Shown here in pieces: positions 1 through 6,715 of a stretch of 10,707 nucleotides of DNA. This stretch comes from CAZOIA01 sp964579675 (GTDB lineage Bacteria; Planctomycetota; Phycisphaerae; UBA1845; PWPN01). A program made the position numbers and the translations under genes. The DNA lies in NCBI GenBank assembly GCA_964579675.1, contig CAZOIA010000186.1, positions 1 through 10,707 on the forward strand, written 5' to 3'. The notes beneath the pieces are model-generated. The model did no database searches. It worked only from the letters and a program-made list of their open reading frames with translations, and was not told the DNA's origin. The stretch's first letter is position 1; each line of letters begins with the position of its first letter.

Positions 1-470
1 GCCCACTCGCGGAGCCAGACGAGGTCGTGCTCGTCCGAGGTGATCATCACCTCGATCACCGGCAACTGCGACGGGTCGGCCTTGATGATGATCGGGGGGT
101 CCATGTCGCGCGGGAGTTTCTTCGTCACCCGGCCCATGGCGGCTACCACGTCCTGGAAGGCGACCTCCACGTCCACCCCATAAAAGAAGTTCGCCAACAG
201 CGTGTACATCCCCTCGATGCTGGAGGACTCGATGTAATCGAGGTCGTCCACTGTGGCGATTACCTCTTCCAGCGGGTCGGCGATGTTGTCCTCGATATCG
301 TCCGCCGTCGCCCCGCGCCACCAGATATGAATCTTCACCATCGGGTAGGAAATGTCGGGCAGGTAGTTCACGTCAAGCTGTGACAGGCTGAACAGCCCGG
401 CGGCCAAGGCCGCGACGGTCAGCACGGTGACGGCAACGGGGCGTTTGAGCGCGGCCGCGGTGATTCTCAT
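1..470 (-). CDS. RND efflux transporter (AcrB/HAE1-like), N-terminal part, cut by window edge
   Basis: Inner-membrane proton-driven pump of a tripartite RND efflux system. The reading frame starts at ATG 470-468 and stays open to base 1, giving about 156 residues of a protein that is usually about 1000 long. The start shows the family pattern: a short cytoplasmic lead with KRPVAV, a first membrane helix (about residues 12-30), then SQLDVNYLPDISYP, a RGATADDIED segment, an IESSSIEGMYTL segment and a D-x-E-x-A-F-Q-D-V segment leading to LPRDMDPP, all typical of the first porter subdomain. Its ATG overlaps the stop of the adaptor gene as ATGA, so it is very likely translationally coupled. Substrate cannot be told from this part; the organic-compound (AcrB-like) branch is more likely than the metal (CusA) branch, but this is an inference. 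Confidence 0.93.
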   Translation of the reverse strand, partial: MRITAAALKRPVAVTVLTVAALAAGLFSLSQLDVNYLPDISYPMVKIHIWWRGATADDIEDNIADPLEEVIATVDDLDYIESSSIEGMYTLLANFFYGVDVEVAFQDVVAAMGRVTKKLPRDMDPPIIIKADPSQLPVIEVMITSDEHDLVWLREW

Positions 471-1756
471 TGCTCATTACCTCCTGACGCCGTCTTCGTG
501 GCCGGGGTCGGCGCGGCCTTATCCAGTTGGACCTGCGCCCCATCCTTTAGATTCAGGTTCCCGACGACGACGACCATCTCGCCGGCCTGCACGCCATCGG
601 TGACCTGCACGCGCTGTTCCTGTTCCAGTCCAATCGAAACCCTCCGCTTGTTCGCCTTGCCTTCCTTAACCACGTAGACGACCTTGTACCCTCTGGGAGT
701 GGTCACGATGGCCGCGTCGGGAACCACCACGGCGTCTTCGGCCACCCGGCCCTGCACCGACACCCTGGCGAACAGGCGCGGAATCAGTTCGATGGGGTCC
801 ATGACCTTCGCCTCGATTATCCGCGTGCGAGATTCCCACTCGAGTCGGGGATAAACCCGTTCGATCCTTGCCCTGAACGTCCTTCCCGGATACGCGTCCA
901 ACCGGACGACCGCCTCAGTGCCCTTGCGGATCTCAGCCGCGCAGCTTTCCGGCAGCCCAGCCCGCACCACGAGGGACGAAGGGTCCATCATCTTCAGCAA
1001 CGGCGCTCGCGGTGTGGCCAGGTCGCCCGGCCGGACATAGACTTGTGTGATCACGCCCGCGAAGGGTGCCTTGAGCAGACATTCATCGAGTTTCGCCTGG
1101 GCGAGGGCCCGTTTGGCGGCCGCTTCATCAACGAAGGCCAGGGCCACGCCGATCTCTGTTTTCGTTGGTCCGGCCTCGAGCATGGCCAGCTTCTCTTTGG
1201 CCGCCTCAAGTTGCGTGTGGCACTTGACGTAACTGACGCGGGCTTTCTCCTGCGTCTCGGCGGGAAGCGAGCCGCTCTTGACCAGCGAGCGGATGCGATC
1301 GAGGTCGGCCTCGGCAAAATCCGTGCAATCCTTGAAGTGTCGGACGGATTCCCTCGCCTGGGCGATCTCCTCGGGGCGCGGGCCGATCTTGAGGTCAGCC
1401 AGCTTGGCCTTAGCCACGGCCAGGGCCGCGTCAGCCGCCACAACCTCCTGGCGGTACAGCGGCCGATCAATCTCGATCAGCTTCTGCCCGACCCGCTCGA
1501 CGCAGTCACCCTCTCGCCAGGGGCAGAAAGAGATCGGGCCTTCCACGGTCGCCTGCAACGTCACGGTGTTGACGGCGACAACATCTCCCGTCGTCTCCAG
1601 GAGCTCCACCACACGCGTCTTCTCCGCCGCGGTAGCCTGAACACGCGCAGGTTTCTTCGACTTGCCCTGCGCGCTCTTGTCCCTGTGGCAGCCGACCATG
1701 CCGATGATGGCCACCCCAAGGCTCGCGACCGCGAACACAGATCTTGCTGTCCTCAT
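467..1756 (-). CDS. RND periplasmic adaptor (membrane fusion protein, HlyD/AcrA family), lipoprotein
   Basis: Bridges the inner-membrane RND pump and the outer-membrane channel. 429 residues. The N-terminus is a lipoprotein signal (hydrophobic stretch about 7-21, lipobox MVGC with Cys23), so it is probably anchored to the inner-membrane outer leaflet like AcrA. Order of domains: barrel-sandwich half with VEGPISFCPWREGD and a VGQKLIEID turn (about 70-100), a long charged alpha-hairpin (about 105-215), the returning lipoyl half with LLKAPFAGVITQVYVRPGD (about 227-246), a beta-barrel (about 255-340) and the membrane-proximal domain with VVVPDAAIV and GLEQEQRVQVTDGVQAGEMVVVVG (about 345-410). Two cysteines in the lipoyl half (FCPWREGDC) are unusual for the family. 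It overlaps both neighbours by ATGA: its ATG lies in the stop of the TolC-like gene and its TGA in the start of the pump gene. Confidence 0.95.
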   Translation of the reverse strand: MRTARSVFAVASLGVAIIGMVGCHRDKSAQGKSKKPARVQATAAEKTRVVELLETTGDVVAVNTVTLQATVEGPISFCPWREGDCVERVGQKLIEIDRPLYRQEVVAADAALAVAKAKLADLKIGPRPEEIAQARESVRHFKDCTDFAEADLDRIRSLVKSGSLPAETQEKARVSYVKCHTQLEAAKEKLAMLEAGPTKTEIGVALAFVDEAAAKRALAQAKLDECLLKAPFAGVITQVYVRPGDLATPRAPLLKMMDPSSLVVRAGLPESCAAEIRKGTEAVVRLDAYPGRTFRARIERVYPRLEWESRTRIIEAKVMDPIELIPRLFARVSVQGRVAEDAVVVPDAAIVTTPRGYKVVYVVKEGKANKRRVSIGLEQEQRVQVTDGVQAGEMVVVVGNLNLKDGAQVQLDKAAPTPATKTASGGNEQ

Positions 1757-3210
1757 TGCCGTTCTCCTACTGCCAGGCGAAACTCGGCCAGGGCCGTGTT
1801 GTAGTCTGCCAGGGCTCGATAGTAATTCGTCTGCGAATCCAGCAGCGCCGACTGAGCGTCCAGGACGTCTACAATAGCACCCTTGCCAAGATCATATTTC
1901 TCGCGTTCTATCCGCAAGGATTCTTTGGCCTGCTCGACAGCTTTTTGCGTCACATCAACCCTTGCACGAGTAGATTCAATGTTTGAGGTCGCTGTTTCCA
2001 CTTCAAGCTGAATCTGAAGCTTTAGTTTCCGCAAGGCTTCTTCTTGAGCTCTTAAGCGACTGCGTTCCCGCCTTATTCCGGCGAGGATCTGCCCGCCTTC
2101 AAAAATCGGCATCTCCGCAAAGATACCCACCTCACCAACTAGATTGCGTGCCGGCGAGTCGCCAGCCCATCGGTTTCCATAGGAAGCCCGAAGCGATACT
2201 TCGGGCAGTAGACCGGCTTTTGCTATGTCCAGATTCCTTCGCTGGGCATCGATTCTTGATTTCAGGGATTGATAATCCTGCCTGTTCCCAAATGCTGTTG
2301 CAAGACCTTGACCAAGGCCGGCGGGAACGCCAATCAGCGCCAGCTCGCCTTCGATTTGCAGGGATTTGTTCTGCCTGTTCAGTCCCAGCAGGCTCACAAG
2401 CAAGGAGCGTTTTATATTGAGCACATTACGTTCGCGGATTAGCCGCTGCTCAATATCGGCAAGCCTGACCTCTGTTCGCAGCAAATCAACCCTTGCGGCC
2501 TTCTGAGCAGCTAATAGCTCCTTCGTTTTCTTGTGGTGCTCCTGTAGAGCCTTTTGTGAGAATATCAGCGACTTGATCACTTCCCGCTGGCCGAGGATCG
2601 AGTAAAACACGCTCGACACATTGAACACCAATTCGGTTCGACTGTGGAGAAGCTGCTGCTGCGTCGACTGGGTGATTAAGTCTGCGGCTTTGATCTGGTT
2701 TATAAGGCGCCCCCCTCTGTAGAGGGGCATGGTCAAGACAATATCTCCGGAAACAAGGTTATCTGTAAATCCCAATACTTCGAGAGTACCAGGCCTTCTT
2801 GGCTTGATAAGCCTGTCATCACGATAATGCGAGTATCCCCCCTCCAGGCCGATCTTTGGCAAAATTGCCCCGAAGGCCACGTCATGCTGGGCGCTGGCCG
2901 CGTCAACATCATGGCGGGCGGCGGCCAGCCCCGGGTTGTTGGCCAGCGAAATCTCAATGGCCTTCGGCAGCGTGAGCAGCTCCTCCACGAGCTGGGTCGT
3001 TGGACGCGAGGTAGGCGAAGTTCTGGGGCGCGAGACAGGTGCGTACGTATCTGGTCGCCCTTGTGGTATCCTGGCATGCGGGTCACTGGCATCGAGCATC
3101 GCGCAGGCCGGTAGCACCGACGCGAACAGAACAGCCCCCGTCAGCCTCGCCATCGCACCAGTAATAAGCTTATCGCATACCAGCAGAGACGCCCTCATTG
3201 GTGATCCCAT
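1753..3210 (-). CDS. TolC-like outer-membrane efflux protein (OEP family), predicted lipoprotein
   Basis: Outer-membrane channel of the same tripartite pump. About 485 residues with the two OEP repeats of the TolC/OprM fold: the first begins near LTLPKAIEISLANNPGLAAARHDVDAA, the second near GNRQDYQSLKSRIDAQRRNLDIAKAG, each followed by a beta segment (GGYSHYRDD; RASYGNRW) and long coiled helices. The C-terminal KYDLGKGAIVDVLDAQSALLDSQTNYYRALADYNTALAEFRLAVG is a textbook OEP ending. A lipobox VLPAC (Cys36 from this start) predicts lipid attachment as in OprM. Start choice: a GGAAG lies 6 bases before ATG 3210; ATG 3216 lies directly against it, and an internal ATG at 3153 would give a shorter signal but has no clear ribosome binding site. 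First gene of the ATGA-coupled trio; 51-57 bases separate it from the DUF302 gene upstream, so they may be co-transcribed. Confidence 0.93.
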   Translation of the reverse strand: MGSPMRASLLVCDKLITGAMARLTGAVLFASVLPACAMLDASDPHARIPQGRPDTYAPVSRPRTSPTSRPTTQLVEELLTLPKAIEISLANNPGLAAARHDVDAASAQHDVAFGAILPKIGLEGGYSHYRDDRLIKPRRPGTLEVLGFTDNLVSGDIVLTMPLYRGGRLINQIKAADLITQSTQQQLLHSRTELVFNVSSVFYSILGQREVIKSLIFSQKALQEHHKKTKELLAAQKAARVDLLRTEVRLADIEQRLIRERNVLNIKRSLLVSLLGLNRQNKSLQIEGELALIGVPAGLGQGLATAFGNRQDYQSLKSRIDAQRRNLDIAKAGLLPEVSLRASYGNRWAGDSPARNLVGEVGIFAEMPIFEGGQILAGIRRERSRLRAQEEALRKLKLQIQLEVETATSNIESTRARVDVTQKAVEQAKESLRIEREKYDLGKGAIVDVLDAQSALLDSQTNYYRALADYNTALAEFRLAVGERQ

Positions 3211-3267
3211 ATTCATCTTCCATGTTTTTGGGGCATGGTATTCTAATTGATTTTCTTGACTCGTCTC

Positions 3268-3837
3268 TTAATTCGTCGAACCAGGGCGCCACCGAACGTG
3301 AGGGTTTAGTATCCTGGCCTCGTCTTGGGCAACCCGTTCGCCTATGACTTTTGCGATCGTACCACCGAATACCTTGCCCATCAAGCGCTGGTTCATGCCG
3401 CTGATGTAGATCCTTCCGTCGTCGCCTTCATAGACGCCAAAGGTACACGGCATGAGCGTGCATACCTCGGGCTTGTCGGTCAGCATATCGTAAGCATAAT
3501 CAGCCTTACAGAACTCCACGACCCGTACCTGCCGGTCGAGATGCACGCCGTGCTTGGTCATGGATTTGTTCAGGTTACGGATTGCCGGACAGTGCAATCC
3601 CTGCGACTCGATCGCCGTCTTAAGCGCTTCACATGTCTGATCGACGTCCTGGTACTTGCTCTCGTGGACCGTGACCGTCGTCGCCGACATGGACTGGCAC
3701 CCACTCAACGCAATCAGCCCTGCGCCCGTGACAAGTCCGACCAGCATGAAAATGATGGGCGGCTTTGATTTGCCGGAATTTGCTGAAACTCTCTTGTCAA
3801 GCGCGGTGTCAGTTACTGTTTCGGATTCTCTCATCAT
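3268..3837 (-). CDS. DUF302-domain lipoprotein
   Basis: 189 residues. After a hydrophilic N-terminal lead of about 27 residues comes a hydrophobic segment (about 28-45) ending in a lipobox-like LSGC (Cys47), so it is a lipoprotein or a single-pass membrane-anchored periplasmic protein. The rest matches the DUF302 fold: an amphipathic helix (DQTCEALKTAIESQGL), then VRVVEFCKADYAYDML, LMPCTFGVYEGDDGRIYISGMN and a closing helix. The EFC...LPC-type cysteine pair and the VYEGDDG turn are hallmarks of the domain, whose biochemical role is unknown. A strong AGGAG lies 4 bases before ATG 3837 and 7 before ATG 3834; the second spacing is better, so the true start may be 3834. It precedes the efflux operon on the same strand with a short gap and could be its first gene. 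Confidence 0.85.
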   Translation of the reverse strand: MMRESETVTDTALDKRVSANSGKSKPPIIFMLVGLVTGAGLIALSGCQSMSATTVTVHESKYQDVDQTCEALKTAIESQGLHCPAIRNLNKSMTKHGVHLDRQVRVVEFCKADYAYDMLTDKPEVCTLMPCTFGVYEGDDGRIYISGMNQRLMGKVFGGTIAKVIGERVAQDEARILNPHVRWRPGSTN

Positions 3838-4086
3838 GGTTCTCCTTCGTGTTCTCTTGGTTTGGGTGCCTGGAGACCGGATGCCGCGTCTACACGCGTG
3901 AAGCGGTCCCCTGGCCGACTAGATAAGAATGGCACCTTTTCTTGCAAGGCGTGTTTTCCATCGTATGTTGAGCTCCTCAGGACTAGAGGCCCACTCTGGC
4001 TGAGGCCTTATTCATAGAACGGCATTACCAGATCACCTTGCCCTTGATTCCCTATGGTTGGACTTTTTTCAGCGGTAGGGCTAATC
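3838..4086. other. Intergenic region between redoxin gene and DUF302/efflux genes
   Basis: No gene is supported here. It holds the leader of the DUF302 gene (AGGAG just before its ATG), an 8-base palindrome CACGCGTG at 3893-3900, an 8-base palindrome CTTGCAAG at 3941-3948 and an imperfect inverted repeat CCTCAG/CTGAGG at 3975-4005. A weak minus-strand promoter candidate (TTGCAA, 16 bases, TATCTA, starting near 3946) could serve the DUF302-efflux cluster, but the match is poor. Confidence 0.4.
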
Positions 4087-4788
4087 TCATTCTGCCGCGT
4101 GGCTCTCAACCCCCGTCTCGTGCCGCTCATGGACCATTTGAACAACGCCGGTCGGTACGGGTGGCGACAGTTGGCGCCCGGGGATACAAGAGCCGGTTTT
4201 GTAATAGTCAAGCACGTGCTCGCTAACGACGATCCGGGCCGTGCGCTCAATTGCTGCCATGTCATCGAACGCGCCTTTCGCACGAATACTGCCATCATAA
4301 TCAATCACAAAGAACCGCCCGACGGCATTGGGACCGTATAATTCGCGGATGCGCCCAGATGGGTCGCACAGGGCCACTAGCTGTGCACGACCTCTGACCT
4401 TGCACTCACGCACCGCGCGGGTTGCGTCTTCACAGCACTTGTCAGGCGTGGCGAGGCTCACGACGGTTACTGATGCGTAGGCACAGGAGAGTTGGCTGGC
4501 AAGTTGCTCGAACTGGCGGCATCGTTGACAGTCAGGCCACTCGGGGTCGTCGGGAAACACCACCAGGACCACGTCGCCTCGCAGATCCGAAAGCCGCCTT
4601 ACCTTCTCGTCCTCGGTTCGATATGAGAACTCCGGCGCCGGATCTCCTGGCTTGATATACCCGCTCTTGATATCTCCACGGGGAATGATGCCGACCCAAG
4701 CTGGCCGGTCACTGACGCACCCGGACAGGAGCCCAACTGCAACGAAGAGAACCCTCATCCCGCTGACCGTTCTGAGTGCGAGGCTCAA
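4087..4788 (-). CDS. Thioredoxin-fold (redoxin/AhpC-TSA-like) lipoprotein with CXXC site and HERHxTGxESHxA tail
   Basis: Predicted periplasmic or outer-membrane-anchored thiol-disulfide protein. From the chosen start it has 233 residues: signal with lipobox LLSGC (Cys24), then GDPAPEF, a LSDLRGDVVLVVFPDD strand and an active-site CQRC (Cys87/Cys90) on the following helix, a second strand TVVSLATPD, LVALCDPSGRIRELYG and GRFFVIDYDGSIRAKG, which is the usual redoxin order. Extra cysteines (CC, C, C) follow the active site. The last residues HERHETGVESHAAE match the end of the small lipoprotein at 6716. Start: ATG 4809 has no ribosome binding site and would leave a leader of only about 15 bases from the predicted sigma-54 start; TTG 4788 has AGGAG 8 bases upstream and gives a good signal peptide. 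ATG 4758 is also possible. Exact substrate unknown. Confidence 0.8.
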   Translation of the reverse strand: MSLALRTVSGMRVLFVAVGLLSGCVSDRPAWVGIIPRGDIKSGYIKPGDPAPEFSYRTEDEKVRRLSDLRGDVVLVVFPDDPEWPDCQRCRQFEQLASQLSCAYASVTVVSLATPDKCCEDATRAVRECKVRGRAQLVALCDPSGRIRELYGPNAVGRFFVIDYDGSIRAKGAFDDMAAIERTARIVVSEHVLDYYKTGSCIPGRQLSPPVPTGVVQMVHERHETGVESHAAE

Positions 4789-4833
4789 CGTGGCTTCTCC
4801 TGTTTTCATGCAACTGTCGTCTCAACGACCGAT

Positions 4834-4851
4834 AAGCACGATGGGTGCCAG
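4834..4851 (-). promoter_or_regulatory. Sigma-54 (-24/-12) promoter for the redoxin lipoprotein
   Basis: On the minus strand the sequence reads CTGGCACCCATCGTGCTT. The -24 element TGGCAC is a perfect match; the -12 element GTGCT differs by one base from TTGCW; GG and GC are exactly 10 bases apart, as sigma-54 requires. The predicted transcript start is near 4825, about 37 bases before the TTG start at 4788. A matching activator palindrome lies about 120 bp upstream, next to the activator gene itself. Confidence 0.8.
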
Positions 4852-4962
4852 AAGCATCGCCTCAAGCGGGGAGACAGCGTAAGGTGTTGATTGCCAAGAG
4901 GTTACACGCAAGGGGCGATACTCCGGCTCCATCCGCCCCTCCCTTTCTGGGCGCTCGAGATC

Positions 4963-4989
4963 CTCAACAGAAGTGTTTACAATGTTGAG
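4963..4989. promoter_or_regulatory. Activator binding site (upstream activating sequence) 1, with a third half-site
   Basis: TCAACA-GAAG-TGTTTA at 4964-4979 is a near-perfect 6+4+6 palindrome; a further TGTTGAG at 4983-4989 makes a second inverted repeat CTCAACA-N13-TGTTGAG with the first half-site. Read in the direction of the redoxin promoter, positions 4980-4963 are GTAAACACTTCTGTTGAG, identical to site 2 (6521-6538) except for one base. The centre lies about 123 bp upstream of the -24 GG of the minus-strand sigma-54 promoter. It is also 20-45 bases before the regulator's start, so binding could autoregulate that gene. Confidence 0.75.
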
Positions 4990-5008
4990 CAGTGTGGAGG
5001 TTGCGAGC

Positions 5009-6379
5009 ATGGCGAACACGAAGCTACAGTCCGGACAGATCACCAAGCGGGACCTCCAGGCAATCCTCGATAGCCTGACCGAGGGAATCGTCACGCTCGA
5101 CGATGAGGGCACGGTCGTCGATGTAAACCGCGCCGCGTGCGAAATCCTTGAGATCCAGAAAGAAGAGGTGATTCAAGACGGGTGCCCGTGCCTGCTGGGT
5201 GACGAGTTGTGCGAGCCAGGTTCCGTACTTCGCAACTCGATCCGCAACCGCCAGCCCATCCAGAACTACGAGGTGGAAATCGAAACTCCTTCTGCGCAAC
5301 GCAAAGCAATCGTTCTGCGGACGGCCGTTTTTCGGGACAAGCAACATCGAGCGCGGGGCGGCGTGGTGGTGTTCCGCGACGTCACCGAGATAGCGGCTCT
5401 GCGCCGGGATTTGGGTCAGAGGTATAAACTCCACAATATCGTTGGCAAGAGCAAGCCGATGCAGGAGGTGTTTCGGTTGATCGAGGACGTGGCCGATTCG
5501 GACGCGACCATTCTGATCGAGGGGGAAAGCGGTACCGGCAAGGAGCTCGTGGCCCGCGCATGTCACCACCTGAGCCCCCGGGCGGACGGTCCTTTTGTCG
5601 CGGTTAACTGTTCAGCGATGGCGGAGAGCCTTCTCGAAAGCGAGCTGTTTGGCCACGTCCGCGGCGCATTTACCGGCGCCTTTCGCGACAAAAAGGGACG
5701 ATTTGAGGCGGCGAACGGTGGGACCATCCTCCTTGACGAGATCGGAGACCTCTCGGTCGCGATCCAGGTGAAGTTGCTGCGCGTTCTTCAGGAACGCACG
5801 ATCGAACGTGTGGGGGACGAAAAGCCTATCCCCGTGGACATTCGTGTCGTAGCCGCAACGAACCGGCCCCTGAGCGAGTTGGTGTCCGCCGGCAAGTTCC
5901 GGCAGGACTTGTATTACCGGTTGCGGGTCGTGCCCATCTGGCTGCCCTCTTTGCGGCAGCGCCGCGACGACATACCACTGCTGGCGCAGCACTTTGTTGA
6001 GAGGTTTCGCCAGAGCACCGGGCGGCCCATTGAGGGTCTCGATGAAAGCGCCCTGGCCCTCATGCTGGATTATCACTGGCCAGGCAATGTGCGGGAGCTT
6101 GAGAACGCTATCGAATACGCCTTCGTCAAAGCTCGACACGGTCTGATCGATGAGTCCCACTTGCCAGCGGAATTGCGAGGGCGCCCATCGGGGGGCGCCC
6201 CACCCCCCTCGGCTGCGGCGCGTCGAACCCACCGTCTTGATTTGACCCCTGAGGCCGTACGCGAGGCTCTGGCCGCCACAGGATGGAACGTTGCCAAGGC
6301 CGCCCGCCGGCTGCAGACGACCAGAAACACGATATATAAGCGTATGGCGGAATTCGGCCTCGGAATACCCGTCGAGTAG
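5009..6379 (+). CDS. Sigma-54-dependent transcriptional activator (PAS sensor, AAA+, Fis-type HTH)
   Basis: Enhancer-binding protein that remodels sigma-54 RNA polymerase. 456 residues from ATG 5009, chosen because GGAGG lies 8 bases upstream; the in-frame ATG at 4973 lacks one. Domains: PAS (about 14-125, with TEGIVTLDDEGTVVDVNRAACEIL and a terminal VVVFRDVTEI), a linker helix, AAA+ (about 143-375) with Walker A GESGTGKE (172-179), the sigma-54 loop GAFTGA (219-224), Walker B GGTILLDEIGDL (237-248) and the DIRVVAATNR and GNVREL motifs, then a Fis-type helix-turn-helix (about 424-447: NVAKAARRLQTTRNTIYKRM). There is no receiver domain. The PAS carries Cys44, Cys59, Cys61 and Cys68 (CPCLLGDELC), a likely metal, Fe-S or redox switch. 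It is divergent from the redoxin gene and flanked by two copies of its probable binding site. Confidence 0.95.
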   Translation: MANTKLQSGQITKRDLQAILDSLTEGIVTLDDEGTVVDVNRAACEILEIQKEEVIQDGCPCLLGDELCEPGSVLRNSIRNRQPIQNYEVEIETPSAQRKAIVLRTAVFRDKQHRARGGVVVFRDVTEIAALRRDLGQRYKLHNIVGKSKPMQEVFRLIEDVADSDATILIEGESGTGKELVARACHHLSPRADGPFVAVNCSAMAESLLESELFGHVRGAFTGAFRDKKGRFEAANGGTILLDEIGDLSVAIQVKLLRVLQERTIERVGDEKPIPVDIRVVAATNRPLSELVSAGKFRQDLYYRLRVVPIWLPSLRQRRDDIPLLAQHFVERFRQSTGRPIEGLDESALALMLDYHWPGNVRELENAIEYAFVKARHGLIDESHLPAELRGRPSGGAPPPSAAARRTHRLDLTPEAVREALAATGWNVAKAARRLQTTRNTIYKRMAEFGLGIPVE

Positions 6380-6520
6380 CCGCCGTACGGGCCGCCCTCG
6401 CCCCGTCGCCAGCCAAGAAACGGGCTCGCCAAACGGCGCTCCCAGGGATGTGGTGGCAGCATCTGCGGGCACGATAAAGATGATGTGGTCCTGCTGAATC
6501 GTGTGGCGCAGACCCGGGCT

Positions 6521-6538
6521 GTCAACACTTCTGTTGAG
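6521..6538 (+). promoter_or_regulatory. Activator binding site (upstream activating sequence) 2
   Basis: GTCAACACTTCTGTTGAG contains the perfect palindrome TCAACA-CTTC-TGTTGA (6522-6537). It equals site 1 at 17 of 18 positions when both are read toward their own promoter. The centre lies about 119 bp upstream of the -24 GG of the promoter at 6646-6662, nearly the same distance as on the other side of the regulator gene. Confidence 0.78.
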
Positions 6539-6645
6539 ATTGCTAAGGCCGTCTGTACACCTGCCCCGTGCGAGACTGCAAGAGGAGCCTTGCTAACTCC
6601 TTGCTACCCAGGATGTTCCGCGTTCCCGTACGAAGCCGAATTAGA

Positions 6646-6662
6646 TTGGCACGCCATCTGTA
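6646..6662 (+). promoter_or_regulatory. Sigma-54 (-24/-12) promoter for the mini-lipoprotein
   Basis: TTGGCACGCCATCTGTA: perfect -24 element TTGGCACG; the -12 part CTGTA is a weaker match to TTGCA (3 of 5), but GG and the G of the -12 are correctly spaced (10 bases between). Predicted transcript start is near 6672, about 44 bases before the GTG start. It shares TGGCAC(G)CCATC with the promoter of the redoxin gene. The off-consensus -12 lowers confidence when taken alone; the matched upstream site raises it. Confidence 0.65.
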
Positions 6663-6715
6663 CGGCAGCAGGGCGGACAATGGCCGTTGCTGGCCTCAAA
6701 GGGAAGAGGAACGAA

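Larger units (their letters stand above)
6380..6715 (+). other. Intergenic regulatory region between regulator and mini-lipoprotein
   Basis: 336 bases without a supported gene. The first 140 bases hold only short GC-rich palindromes (CCGTACGG near 6383, GGGCcGCCC) without a T-run, so no clear intrinsic terminator. The rest holds activator site 2 (6521-6538), a roughly 110-base stretch in which I see nothing definite, a sigma-54 promoter (6646-6662) and the leader of the small lipoprotein gene. Confidence 0.6.

Noticed and set aside
1043..1804. Plus-strand open frame of 253 codons
   Set aside because: Antisense to the membrane-fusion protein, which has lipobox, hairpin and lipoyl motifs on the minus strand.
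3930..3945. TGGCACCTTTTCTTGC on the plus strand, resembling a sigma-54 promoter
   Set aside because: GG and GC are 11 bases apart instead of 10, and no plus-strand gene follows it.
3893..3948. Palindromes CACGCGTG and CTTGCAAG as operators of the DUF302-efflux genes
   Set aside because: Eight-base palindromes are expected by chance at this GC content and neither is repeated elsewhere in the window or paired with a convincing promoter.
3975..4005. Inverted repeat CCTCAG/CTGAGG as a terminator of the redoxin gene
   Set aside because: The stem is short and broken, and no T-run follows on the minus strand.
4493..4508. TGGCTGGCAAGTTGCT on the plus strand, correct -24/-12 spacing
   Set aside because: It lies inside the redoxin coding region on the opposite strand, the -24 element is incomplete, and there is no activator palindrome or target gene in position.
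5612..6472. Minus-strand open frame of 286 codons
   Set aside because: Antisense to the AAA+ and HTH part of the sigma-54 activator; no domain of its own.
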